A stretch of 64,000 bases of DNA from Achromobacter arsenitoxydans SY8 (GTDB lineage: Bacteria > Pseudomonadota > Gammaproteobacteria > Burkholderiales > Burkholderiaceae_B), in the NCBI RefSeq assembly GCF_000236785.1, contig NZ_AGUF01000042.1, positions 167,635 through 231,634 of the forward strand, read 5' to 3'. Shown in pieces: positions 29,134 to 37,285 of the stretch. The position numbers were made by a program, and so were the translations under genes. The notes beneath the pieces were generated by a model. The model saw only the letters and a list, made by a program, of their open reading frames with translations, made no database searches and was not told the origin of the DNA. Each line of letters opens with the position of its first letter. Positions within the stretch are counted from its first letter, which is position 1.

Positions 29134-29186
29134 GTTGTCTCCTGAGGGAATGCGGGCGCATGCGGCCCGTCGTGAATGCCCGCTTT

Positions 29187-30035
29187 CTACTGACGGGCGA
29201 TGGCGTCCAGCACCGGCAGCACATAGCCGCGGAACTGCTGCGGGTTTTCGCTCATCGGGAAATGCCCCAATTCGCGCATGACGGTCACCTGCGCTCCGGG
29301 AATGCCGGCAGCGGTGCGCAAGGTGTCTTCCGGCGTGCAGGAGAAGTCGTATTCCCCAGTCAGCAGGTACAGCGGGCAGCGGTCGGTGCGGATGCCGTCC
29401 AGGCGTCCCCGCAGGTCGCTGTCCACCCGGTAGAAGTACAGGTCCCCACGGAATACGCCGGGGCCGCCCTGCATGTACTGCCACAGCGTTTCGTCGCGAT
29501 GCACGGGCGGCGACTGCGGCGCCACCAGTCCGGACACCAGCGCAGCGCAGACCTCGCCGCCGTGGACGTCGCCGCGGTGCAGCCAGGACGTGTCGTACCA
29601 GGGTTCCTGGTGATCGGCCGCCTCGACGCCTATGAGCGCGCGGAAGAATTCTGAATGCAGATGAGCGAGCTGCAGCACGATGCGTCCGCCGATGGAGCAG
29701 CCGATGAGGGCCGGACGATCCAGCGCCAGCGCCTGGCAGAACGCCATCACGGTTTCGACGTAGAGCTCGGTGGAAAGCCGGTACTCCTGGTCTTGCCAGC
29801 CTTCAGGGGGATAGGACTTGCCGTGCCACGGCATGTCGAAGGCAATGACGCGATAGCGCGACGTGATGTCGGGATCGCACATCATGTGGCGGTATTGGCG
29901 GCCGTCCGCACCGGCAGTGTGCAGGCAGACGAGCGGGATGCCCTGGCCCGCCTCTTCGAAGTAGACGCGGCAGCGCTTGCCGGCGATGTCGAACGACGCA
30001 TAGCGGCCGACGATGGGTTCCAGTTCGACGCTCAT
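29187..30035 (-). CDS. Alpha/beta hydrolase
   Basis: A 282-residue serine hydrolase with the nucleophile elbow GCSIGG (S114), an oxyanion region after CLHTAGADGRQY, an Asp in TGEYDFSC and the catalytic His in LGHFPMSENP. No signal peptide, so cytoplasmic. Similar enzymes cleave C-C bonds of ring-fission products or esters. It overlaps the SCP2-like gene upstream by 4 bp and is in the operon of importer 2, so it probably acts on the incoming substrate or an early intermediate. Confidence 0.85.
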   Translation of the reverse strand: MSVELEPIVGRYASFDIAGKRCRVYFEEAGQGIPLVCLHTAGADGRQYRHMMCDPDITSRYRVIAFDMPWHGKSYPPEGWQDQEYRLSTELYVETVMAFCQALALDRPALIGCSIGGRIVLQLAHLHSEFFRALIGVEAADHQEPWYDTSWLHRGDVHGGEVCAALVSGLVAPQSPPVHRDETLWQYMQGGPGVFRGDLYFYRVDSDLRGRLDGIRTDRCPLYLLTGEYDFSCTPEDTLRTAAGIPGAQVTVMRELGHFPMSENPQQFRGYVLPVLDAIARQ

Positions 30036-30427
30036 GCCTGCGCCTCCCGGGGGATGGCCAGCAGGTCCTTCACGAACTGAAGATGGGCCATCAGCGGCTG
30101 CAGATTGCCCTGGATCGAAAGCTCGCCTCGCTTGCTGAGCGCGAAGATGTCGTGCCAGCCGGCTTCCGGCACCGCCAGCCAGAAGCGGGACCACGCCTGC
30201 TCCGACGCCTGCAGCGATACGTCGCAGGACGGCAGGGGCGCCGCCGGAGTTTCAGCGGAGGCGACGCGGCCGTCGCGGATGCGCACGAGGACGGGATGAG
30301 CGCCGAACCGCAGCAGCATATCCATGTTGACCAGTCGGGGCCGCGAGAACGACAGCGCGCGGCTGCAGAAGCGTTGCGCGAGCTGCGCACCACTCATGTC
30401 CCGCGCGGGCATGGCTTGGGGTTCCAT
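30032..30427 (-). CDS. Small SCP2-like (sterol carrier type) domain protein
   Basis: A 131-residue protein with an SCP2-like pattern: a central segment with VLVRIRDGRVASAE, a WSRFWLAVPEAGWHDIFALSKRGEL stretch, and the closing helix LMAHLQFVKDLLA. Such domains bind lipid-like or CoA-bound hydrophobic molecules. It is the first gene after the operator at 30446 and overlaps the hydrolase by 4 bp (ATGA). The assignment rests on pattern only. An SCP-x-type thiolase homologue sits 1.5 kb away in the co-regulated operon. Confidence 0.6.
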   Translation of the reverse strand: MEPQAMPARDMSGAQLAQRFCSRALSFSRPRLVNMDMLLRFGAHPVLVRIRDGRVASAETPAAPLPSCDVSLQASEQAWSRFWLAVPEAGWHDIFALSKRGELSIQGNLQPLMAHLQFVKDLLAIPREAQA

Positions 30428-30445
30428 TGTCTCTTCCTGTTTTAC

Positions 30446-30483
30446 CGTTCTTATATACAGAACGATTATTCTTTCTGAAAGAA
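30446..30483. promoter_or_regulatory. Probable IclR-type operator upstream of the SCP2-hydrolase-importer operon
   Basis: CGTTCT-N7-AGAACG (30446-30464) is a perfect 6-bp inverted repeat on a 19-bp frame, followed by ATTATTCT. A second inverted repeat (TTCTTTC-T-GAAAGAA, 30469-30483) is adjacent. It lies 19-56 bp before the ATG at 30427 and probably overlaps its promoter; a TATATA hexamer on the minus strand lies inside the repeat. The same motif occurs at 40943. Confidence 0.65.
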
Positions 30484-30495
30484 CATTCTAAGTAT

Positions 30496-30522
30496 CGAAA
30501 ACTCCCCGTGTCAACACGGGGA
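30496..30522 (-). terminator. Rho-independent terminator of the carboxylase/CoA-transferase operon
   Basis: An 8-bp stem (30503-30510 with 30515-30522) with a TTGA loop on the minus strand is followed by GTTTTCG. It lies 19 bp after the CoA-transferase B stop and just before the next operon's promoter, separating the two units. Confidence 0.7.
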
Positions 30523-30540
30523 AAGTACGGGAACGGCTTG

Positions 30541-31212
30541 CTAGCGCGGCGCCAGCGTCCGCCAATCGGCGGCGAGCTCCAGCGGGCAGCCGGTCAGCGC
30601 CTGCAAGGTTTCGAAGTCCAGGCCCGCGACCATTGCCCTCACCCGCATGCCCCCGGGCAATACGTCGATGATCGCCAGGTCGGTATAGATGCGATCCACG
30701 ACCCCCGCGCCGGTCAGGGGATAAGTGCATTCGCGCACGATCTTGGGCTGCCCGTCCTTGGCGACGTGCTCCATCGTGATGTAGACCTGGCGCGCTCCCG
30801 CCACCAGATCCATGGCCCCGCCCACGGCGGGGATCGTGTCGGGCGCGCCCGTGTCCCAATTGGCCAGGTCGCCCTTTTCCGACACTTGGAACGCGCCCAG
30901 CACAGTCAGGTCCAGATGCCCCCCGCGCATCATCGCGAAGGAGACCACGTGGTCCGTGATGGACGCCCCGGGCAGCAAGGTGACCGCTTCCTTGCTGGCG
31001 TTGATCAGGTCCAGGTCCAGCGGCGCGTCGGGATCGGCGGGGCCCATGCCGACGATGCCGTTCTCGGTATGCAGGATGACGTCGCGCCCGGCCGGCAGGA
31101 ATGCAGACACCAGCGTCGGGATCCCGATGCCCAGGTTGACGTAGGCCCCGTCCTCGATATCCGCGGCGACCTGTTGGGCGATCTGGCGCCGGCTGAGTTT
31201 TTCATATTGCAT
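30541..31212 (-). CDS. 3-oxoacid CoA-transferase, subunit B
   Basis: The catalytic subunit (223 residues) carries the glutamate that forms the acyl-CoA intermediate, in HTENGIVGMGP (E50). GGAMDLVAGARQVYITMEH and ECTYPLTG follow, close to PcaJ/ScoB-type enzymes that move CoA from succinyl-CoA to a 3-oxoacid. Overlaps subunit A by 11 bp. Although PcaJ-like, no other beta-ketoadipate gene is present, so the acceptor acid is open. Confidence 0.93.
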   Translation of the reverse strand: MQYEKLSRRQIAQQVAADIEDGAYVNLGIGIPTLVSAFLPAGRDVILHTENGIVGMGPADPDAPLDLDLINASKEAVTLLPGASITDHVVSFAMMRGGHLDLTVLGAFQVSEKGDLANWDTGAPDTIPAVGGAMDLVAGARQVYITMEHVAKDGQPKIVRECTYPLTGAGVVDRIYTDLAIIDVLPGGMRVRAMVAGLDFETLQALTGCPLELAADWRTLAPR

Positions 31213-31894
31213 GGCCTGCTCCCACCTTCACCACCCGTTTGACGAATATGCCCGGTGTCATGACATGCTCGGGCGGGATGCCGCCCAATTCCACGATTTC
31301 ATCCACCTGCGCCACGGTCGTGGCGGCCGCCATGCACATCACCGGCGCGAAGTTGCGGCCGGCGTAGCGGTACACCAGATTGCCCCAGCGGTCCCCGGTG
31401 CGCGCCTTGACGAAGGCGTAGTCGCCCTTGAGCGGAGACTCCAGCACGTAGCCCACTCCGTCGATGACGCGGGTCTCCTTGCCCCGGGCCAGCGGCGTGC
31501 CGTAGGCCGTGGGCGTGAAGAACGGGCCCAAGCCCGCGCCGGCCGCGCGCATGCGCTCGGCCATGGTGCCCTGCGGCACGCATTCGAGCTCTACCTTGCC
31601 CGCGCGATACGCGTCGGCGAATTCGGCCGCATTCGGGTTCTTGCGATCGGACGAGCGCGCGAACGAGCAAACCATCTTGCGTACTCGCCCGGCCCGCACC
31701 AGCTCGCTCAGACCGCGTCTGCCGTTGCCGGCGTTGTTGTTGACGATGGTCAGTTCGCGCGCTCCCTGATCCAGCAGCGCGCACACCAATTCGGTGGGCA
31801 CGCCCGAGGCGCCGAATCCGCCGATGAGGATCACCGCCCCGTCGCGCACGCCCGCCACGGCGGCCTCCAGTGAATCGACTGTCTTGTCCAGCAT
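31202..31894 (-). CDS. 3-oxoacid CoA-transferase, subunit A
   Basis: A 230-residue subunit with GGFGASGVPTELV near the N-terminus, TIVNNNAGNG, RAAGAGLGPFFTPT and GDRWGNLVYRYAGRNF, strongly PcaI/ScoA-like. The start ATG at 31894 follows CAGGAGAG. With subunit B it should activate a free acid to its CoA ester, or release a product acid, for the CoA enzymes encoded just upstream. Confidence 0.93.
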   Translation of the reverse strand: MLDKTVDSLEAAVAGVRDGAVILIGGFGASGVPTELVCALLDQGARELTIVNNNAGNGRRGLSELVRAGRVRKMVCSFARSSDRKNPNAAEFADAYRAGKVELECVPQGTMAERMRAAGAGLGPFFTPTAYGTPLARGKETRVIDGVGYVLESPLKGDYAFVKARTGDRWGNLVYRYAGRNFAPVMCMAAATTVAQVDEIVELGGIPPEHVMTPGIFVKRVVKVGAGHAI

Positions 31895-31924
31895 AAATTG
31901 CTCTCCTGGTGGGAATGCGTGGAT

Positions 31925-33100
31925 TCAGCGCGTGGTCGGGCCGCCCAGAATGGCGGTGGACTGGCTGGACAGGGTGCCCCCATTGCCGTGCACCAGCGCA
32001 ATGTCGGCGCCGTGCACCTGGCGTTCGCCCGCCTGCGCGCGCAACTGGCGAACGGCCTCGATGACCAGGAAAATGCCGTACATGCCGGGATGGACGCAGG
32101 ACAGGCCGCCGCCATTGGTGTTGACCGGCAGCCTCCCGCCCGGGGCAATGCCGCCGCCCTGCACGAAGGCGCCGCCCTCGCCCTTCCCGCAGAATCCCAG
32201 GTCCTCCAGGAACAGCAGCGTGTTGATGGTGAAGGCGTCGTAAAGCTCGGCCACATCCACATCTCCGATCTGCAGGCCCGCCATGGCAAGCGCGCGCTTG
32301 CCCGATTCCGCCGCGGCGGTGACGGTCAGATCCTCCATGGACGAAATCTGACGGTTCCATACCGCCGTGGCGCTGCCCAGCACATACACCGGCGCCTGCT
32401 TCAGATGGCGCGCGCGGTCGGCCCGCACCATCACGTATGCGCCGCCGCCGTCGCTCACCAGGCAGCAGTCGCGCACCGTCAGGGGGTCGGATACCGGACG
32501 GGACCGCAGCACGTCTTCGATCGACAGCGGATCGCGCATGGCGGCCTCGGGATTCAGCCGCGCCCAGGCCCTGGCGGCCACCGCCACCTCGGCCAGTTGC
32601 TCGCGCGTCGTGCCGTACTGATGCATATGCCGGGCAGCCGCCAGCGCATAGGACGTCACCGGTTGCATCGGAGAATAGGGATGCTCGAAAGGCTGCGGAT
32701 CCAGCAGGGTGCGCGCCTTCACGCCTTCCTTGCGACCGAACGCGGCCGTTTTCTGCGTGCTGCCGTAGCACACCAGCACGGCGTTGCATTGTCCCGACAC
32801 CAGCGCCATCACCGACGGCAGCAGGTGCGACACGAAGCTGGAGCCGCCCAGCATCGTGGCTTCGATGTAGCGCGGCCGCAGGCCGAGATACTCGGCGACC
32901 GGCATGCTCCACATCGTGGCCGACGAGCTGCACGTCGCCAGGCCGTCGATGTCGCGCATCGTCAGGCCGGCGTCCGCCACCGCCCGCGACGCGGCCTGGG
33001 CCAGGACTTCCATTTCCGTGTAGCCGTGGGCCTCGCCCAGGCCCGCATGCCCCACCCCGGCGATGGCGACCTGTCCTCGCAGCGATTCCAGCGACATCAT
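31925..33100 (-). CDS. SCP-x-type thiolase homologue lacking the usual nucleophilic Cys
   Basis: A 391-residue thiolase-fold protein of the non-condensing SCP-x/lipid-transfer branch. Features: AIAGVGHAGLGEA at the N-terminus, LYDAF (Y287), GFCGKGEGG, and NTNGGGLSCVHPG (C335, H337) at the C-terminus. At the place where thiolases carry the reactive cysteine the sequence reads MLGGSSF (residues 84-89), with Ser instead of Cys. This pattern is shared with thiolase-like aldolases such as Ltp2 in steroid side-chain degradation. Its start overlaps the DUF35 gene, a pairing also seen for Ltp2/ChsH2 and BbsB/BbsA. Likely a C-C cleaving enzyme on a CoA thioester. Confidence 0.85.
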   Translation of the reverse strand: MMSLESLRGQVAIAGVGHAGLGEAHGYTEMEVLAQAASRAVADAGLTMRDIDGLATCSSSATMWSMPVAEYLGLRPRYIEATMLGGSSFVSHLLPSVMALVSGQCNAVLVCYGSTQKTAAFGRKEGVKARTLLDPQPFEHPYSPMQPVTSYALAAARHMHQYGTTREQLAEVAVAARAWARLNPEAAMRDPLSIEDVLRSRPVSDPLTVRDCCLVSDGGGAYVMVRADRARHLKQAPVYVLGSATAVWNRQISSMEDLTVTAAAESGKRALAMAGLQIGDVDVAELYDAFTINTLLFLEDLGFCGKGEGGAFVQGGGIAPGGRLPVNTNGGGLSCVHPGMYGIFLVIEAVRQLRAQAGERQVHGADIALVHGNGGTLSSQSTAILGGPTTR

Positions 33101-33495
33101 GCTTCCTCCGCAGGGACGAACACCACCAACGCCTGGCCTTCGTCGCGCACCACGCGTGCTGCGACCTGCATGCCTATGCGCAGCCTATCGGGCTCGACGC
33201 CGTCGACCCGGCTCATCATGCGCACGCCCTCTTCAAGATCGACCAGCGCCACGTTGTAGTCGCCGCCCGCTTCCGGCTTGCGCCGCACGACGCTGAACGA
33301 ATAGACCGTGCCGGCGCCCGAGGGATCCGTCCAGGCAAGATCCTCCCCGCCGCAGTGCATGCACAGGATGCGGGGATAGAACTGGTGCGCGCCGCAGCCC
33401 GCGCAGCGCTGGATCTGGAAGCGGCCCTCGGCCAGCTTCGAAAAATAATGTTCCTGCGGTCCGCGCGAAGTGGCGCCCGCCTGTTCCATCTGCAT
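33097..33495 (-). CDS. DUF35 Zn-ribbon/OB-fold partner protein
   Basis: A 132-residue protein with the DUF35 layout: a helical start, a rubredoxin-like zinc ribbon (CAGCGAHQFYPRILCMHCGG), then an OB fold (TVYSFSVVRR, DYNVALVDLEEGVRMMSRV). These proteins form obligate complexes with thiolase-like enzymes. It overlaps the thiolase homologue by 4 bp, strong evidence that the two products form one complex. Confidence 0.92.
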   Translation of the reverse strand: MQMEQAGATSRGPQEHYFSKLAEGRFQIQRCAGCGAHQFYPRILCMHCGGEDLAWTDPSGAGTVYSFSVVRRKPEAGGDYNVALVDLEEGVRMMSRVDGVEPDRLRIGMQVAARVVRDEGQALVVFVPAEEA

Positions 33496-33550
33496 GCTTT
33501 GTCTCCTGAGTCTTTATTGGAAGCGCGCCTCCGGGCACGCCCATTCCCGG

Positions 33551-35638
33551 TTACAGGTCCGCGAAGCGCTTCCCTTCCGCCACCAGCCGCTCCAGCAGCG
33601 GCGCCGGACGCCAGAGCTCGCCGTGCTCCGCATGAAATCGGCGGATCGTCGTCAGCACCTCGGGCAGGCCCTGTTGGTCGGCATAGAAGAGCGGACCGCC
33701 CCGGTGTGCGGGAAAGCCGTAGCCGTTGACGTAGATCACGTCGATGTCCGATGCCCGGCGCGCGATGCCCTCCTCCAGGATGCGCGCACCTTCGTTAACC
33801 AGCGCATACATCGTGCGCTGCACGATCTCCTCGTCAGTCACGGCGCGGCGCTCGACACCGTCCTCGCGGGCGCAGCGTTCGATCAGCGCCAGCACGTCCG
33901 CGTCTTCCAGCGGCGTCCGGCTGCCGGCCTCGTAGCGGTAAAAGCCGCTGCCCGTTTTCTGGCCGAAGCGCCCCTGTTCGCACAGGCTGTCCGCCACGCG
34001 GGAATAGCGCAGGTCGGCCGGCCGGCTGGACGCCGTACGCTTGCGGAATGCCCAGCTGATGTCCAGCCCGGCCATATCCGCCATGCGCAGCGGCCCCATC
34101 GCCAGTCCGAAGCGCTGCAGGGCGCCGTCCACTTGCGAAGGGGTCGCCCCTTCTTCCAGCAGGAAATGCGCTTCCCGCGTGTAGGGGCTGACCATGCGAT
34201 TGCCGACGAATCCGTCGCACACGCCGACCAGCACAGGCAGCTTGCCCATCGCGCGCGCCAGCTTGAATACGGCCGCGACCACGTTGCCGTCGGTCTCGCG
34301 GCCCTTCACGACTTCCAGCAGGCGCATGACGTTCGCGGGGCTGAAAAAGTGCGTGCCCAGCACTTGTGCCGGACGGCCGGTGAACCCGGCGATCTGGTCG
34401 ACATCCAGGCGCGAGGTGTTCGACGCGAGGATCGCGCCGGGCTTGCAGATGCGGTCCAGCGCCTCGAATACCTGCCGCTTGACGCCCATGTCTTCGAAGG
34501 CGGCCTCAATCACCAGATCGGCGTCGCGCAATTCGTCCATGTCCAGGCTGGCGCGGATGCGGCCCTGTCTTTCTTCCACCTGCACCGCCGACAGCTTGCC
34601 CTTGGCCGCCGTGGCGGCGTAGTTCTTGCGGATGGCCGACCAGCCGCGTTCCAACGCCTGCGCATCGCGCTCGATCAGCACCACGTCCAGCCCGGCATTG
34701 GCCAGGCTCATGGCGATGCCGCCGCCCATCGTGCCGGCCCCGACCACGCCGACCTTACGGATGGCGCCCGCAGCCCGCCATTCGGGCGGCAGCTTGACAG
34801 CGGCGCGCTCGGCAAAGAACAAATGCCGCTGCGCCTTGGACTGGCCGCCGTTGACCAGTTCCAGGAAGCGCTCGCGCTCGAAGGCCAGGCCGTCCTGCAG
34901 CGTCGCGCCCGCCGCATGCTCCACGCAGGCCACGCAGGCCAGCGGCGCCACGCAGCCGCGATAGCGCCGCGCCGCTTCCTGCCGGGCCCGTTCGTACACG
35001 CCGGCATCCGCGGGCGCGGCCAGCGGCTGCCGGCCCACCCTGCGGCCGTCCAGCGGGACCGCGGAAACCTTCAGCGCGTAGGCTGCCGCACGTTGCCGAA
35101 GATCGCTTCCGTACACTTCATCCAGCAGACCGCAGTCGGCTGCCGTTTCGGCATCAATGGCATCGCCGCCACAGATCATTGTCAGCGCCCGCTCGACGTC
35201 GACAATGCGAGGCAACCGTTGCGTGCCGCCGGCGCCCGGCAGGACGCCCAGCTTTACCTCGGGCAGGCCCAACGACGCGCCGGACTGGGCGACGCGATAG
35301 TGGCAGCCCAGCGCCAGTTCCAGGCCGCCGCCGAGCGCCGCGCCGTGTATGGCCGCCACCACCGGCTTGGAGGCATCCTCGATCAGTGCGATGACAGTGC
35401 GCAACGTCGGTTCGCGCCCCGACATTGGTGTATTGAACTCGCGGATCTCGGCGCCGCAGCAGAAGAACTGCCCATCGCCCGCAATCACCAGCGCACGCAC
35501 CGCGTCGTCCGCCAGCGCGTCCTGGATCGCCGCATGCAGCTCCGCCCGCAGGGCCGCACTGAGGCTGTTGACCGGGGGATTGCGCAGCGACAGCAGCGCG
35601 ACCTGGCCGGACTCCATCCGTTCCGTATGGATCAGCAT
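33551..35638 (-). CDS. Bifunctional enoyl-CoA hydratase / 3-hydroxyacyl-CoA dehydrogenase
   Basis: A 695-residue FadB/FadJ-like protein. The N-terminal crotonase domain has both hydratase glutamates (E107 in GGLELAL, E127 in LPEVKLG) and the oxyanion loop GAALGGG. The dehydrogenase starts at about 295 with GAGTMGG (300-306) and has the catalytic His in GTHFFSPAN (H430). It should hydrate an enoyl-CoA and oxidise the 3-hydroxyacyl-CoA, giving a 3-oxoacyl-CoA for the thiolase-like pair. No FadA, FadE or FadD is adjacent, unlike a fatty-acid fad operon. Confidence 0.93.
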   Translation of the reverse strand: MLIHTERMESGQVALLSLRNPPVNSLSAALRAELHAAIQDALADDAVRALVIAGDGQFFCCGAEIREFNTPMSGREPTLRTVIALIEDASKPVVAAIHGAALGGGLELALGCHYRVAQSGASLGLPEVKLGVLPGAGGTQRLPRIVDVERALTMICGGDAIDAETAADCGLLDEVYGSDLRQRAAAYALKVSAVPLDGRRVGRQPLAAPADAGVYERARQEAARRYRGCVAPLACVACVEHAAGATLQDGLAFERERFLELVNGGQSKAQRHLFFAERAAVKLPPEWRAAGAIRKVGVVGAGTMGGGIAMSLANAGLDVVLIERDAQALERGWSAIRKNYAATAAKGKLSAVQVEERQGRIRASLDMDELRDADLVIEAAFEDMGVKRQVFEALDRICKPGAILASNTSRLDVDQIAGFTGRPAQVLGTHFFSPANVMRLLEVVKGRETDGNVVAAVFKLARAMGKLPVLVGVCDGFVGNRMVSPYTREAHFLLEEGATPSQVDGALQRFGLAMGPLRMADMAGLDISWAFRKRTASSRPADLRYSRVADSLCEQGRFGQKTGSGFYRYEAGSRTPLEDADVLALIERCAREDGVERRAVTDEEIVQRTMYALVNEGARILEEGIARRASDIDVIYVNGYGFPAHRGGPLFYADQQGLPEVLTTIRRFHAEHGELWRPAPLLERLVAEGKRFADL

Positions 35639-35645
35639 GGCGCCC

Positions 35646-35858
35646 TCACTCCAGTTCGACCACGACCTGGCCTTCGTCGACCTCGTCGCCCTCGCCGACC
35701 AGCACGCGCGCGACGACGCCGGCGCGCTCGGCCTCGACCGGGATCTCCATCTTCATTGACTCCACCTTGACCACGCTGTCTCCCGCCTCGACGCGCTGGC
35801 CGGGACGGACAGTTACCGCAACCACACGGCCCACCACGGGGGTTCCCACTTTGAACAT
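35646..35858 (-). CDS. Stand-alone biotin carrier domain (BCCP-like)
   Basis: A 70-residue biotinyl/lipoyl domain with the biotin lysine in VESMKMEIP (K36). It is only the carrier domain: it lacks the Pro/Ala-rich N-terminal region of AccB. Seven base pairs separate its stop from the hydratase-dehydrogenase start. Together with the carboxylase genes on either side it makes a three-part catabolic acyl-CoA carboxylase. Confidence 0.92.
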   Translation of the reverse strand: MFKVGTPVVGRVVAVTVRPGQRVEAGDSVVKVESMKMEIPVEAERAGVVARVLVGEGDEVDEGQVVVELE

Positions 35859-35900
35859 TGCCTGCTCCTTTGTCTTTTTCAGGTTCGAACCAGCCGATTG

Positions 35901-37265
35901 CTATGCGGCCTGCGCCGCGGCACGCGATACTTCCAGAATGCGTTCCACCATGCCGGTGCACACCCGGCCCGCACGGAACTCCGGGTCATCCAACACCCGC
36001 AACACGAAAGGAATGTTGGTCTTGACGCCCTCCACGCGAAACTGCGCCAGTGCCGCCTTCAGCAGGTCCAGCGCCGCGTCGCGCGTCCCGGCATGCGCGA
36101 TCACCTTGGCCAGCATCGGGTCGTAATGGCTGGATACCCGGCAGCCTTGCGCGTAACCGGTCTCGATGCGCACGCCGGGAAGCACTGGCGGCGCGTAGGT
36201 CCGCAGCAGGCCGGGAGACGGCAGAAAGCGCACAGGATCTTCGGCATAGACGCGCGCCTCCATCGAGTGCCCGCGCAAAGGCGGCACCCGCGGCAGCACA
36301 TCCGCCATGCGTTCACCAGCGGCCAGCCTGAGCTGCGCAGCCACCAGGTCCACGCCGGTCACGGCTTCCGTCACGGCGTGCTCGACCTGCAGGCGGGTAT
36401 TGATCTCCAGGAATGAAAAGCCGGATTCGGGCGTGTAGAGCATCTCCACGGTGCCGATCACGTCGTAACCCATGCCCGCCAACATAGATTCCAGGCGGCT
36501 GGCCATCTCTTCCACCGCAGCACGATCCAACGCGGGCGCGGGCGCTTCCTCCAGCACCTTCTGGTGCCGGCGCTGGGTGGAGCAGTCGCGCTCGTACAGG
36601 CAGCGCACCTGTCCATGACGGTCCGCCAGGAACTGGAATTCCACATGGCGGGGATTGCGCAGCAGCTTTTCCAGATAAAGGTCGGAACCCCCGAAACTGC
36701 GCTCCGAGATAAGCCGCGCCCGCGTCCACTGCGCTTCGGCGTCCTCCGGACCGTCCAGGGGAATCATGCCGATTCCCCCGCCGCCCGAGGCCGGCTTGAT
36801 CAGCACCGGGTAACCCAGGTCCTGGGCCGCGCTGCGCAGCGCGGCTAGGTCGTCCCCCAACACGGCGCTGCTGGGAGCCATTGGCATGCCCAGCGCCCGC
36901 ATCGCGTCGCGCGCCTGGGTTTTGTGCCCCAGCATGCGGATCCAGCGTGGCGACGGCCCAACGAAGATCATCCCTGCCCGCTCGACGGCCTCGGCAAAGG
37001 CCGCGTTCTCGGACAGGAATCCATAGCCCGGATGCAGGGCGTCCGCGCCGGACTCGCGTGCGACGCGCAGCAACGTTTCGCAATTCAGATAGCTCTGCGC
37101 CGCGGGCGCGGGTCCGATCGGGACCGCGAGGTCCGCCTCGCGCACATGGGGCAGATCCTGGTCGGCCTCCGAATAGACCGCCACCGACTCAATCCCCAGT
37201 CCGCGCAGCGCGCGGATCACGCGGCGGGCGACGGCGCCCCGGTTGGCCACAATGACACGTTTCAT
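35901..37265 (-). CDS. Biotin carboxylase subunit of an acyl-CoA carboxylase
   Basis: A 454-residue ATP-grasp biotin carboxylase, using bicarbonate and ATP to carboxylate the biotin on the small carrier. Motifs: MKRVIVANRG start, HPGYGFLSENAAFA, PASGGGGIGM as the ATP-binding glycine loop, CSTQRRHQK, and EINTRLQVEHAVTEAVTG around the catalytic residues. It lacks the fused biotin domain of catabolic MccA/PccA/AtuF-type subunits; the length matches AccC. The 24-bp N-terminal extension allowed by an upstream ATG is rejected. Confidence 0.93.
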   Translation of the reverse strand: MKRVIVANRGAVARRVIRALRGLGIESVAVYSEADQDLPHVREADLAVPIGPAPAAQSYLNCETLLRVARESGADALHPGYGFLSENAAFAEAVERAGMIFVGPSPRWIRMLGHKTQARDAMRALGMPMAPSSAVLGDDLAALRSAAQDLGYPVLIKPASGGGGIGMIPLDGPEDAEAQWTRARLISERSFGGSDLYLEKLLRNPRHVEFQFLADRHGQVRCLYERDCSTQRRHQKVLEEAPAPALDRAAVEEMASRLESMLAGMGYDVIGTVEMLYTPESGFSFLEINTRLQVEHAVTEAVTGVDLVAAQLRLAAGERMADVLPRVPPLRGHSMEARVYAEDPVRFLPSPGLLRTYAPPVLPGVRIETGYAQGCRVSSHYDPMLAKVIAHAGTRDAALDLLKAALAQFRVEGVKTNIPFVLRVLDDPEFRAGRVCTGMVERILEVSRAAAQAA

Positions 37266-37285
37266 GTTGAGCTCCTGGCGAGGCC

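Noticed and set aside
30541-31894. Naming the CoA-transferase genes pcaIJ
   Set aside because: They are PcaIJ-like, but no other beta-ketoadipate pathway gene is present and the operon context points to another acid.
33551-35638. Part of a classical fatty-acid fadBA operon
   Set aside because: There is no FadA-type thiolase with the active Cys, no acyl-CoA dehydrogenase and no acyl-CoA synthetase nearby.
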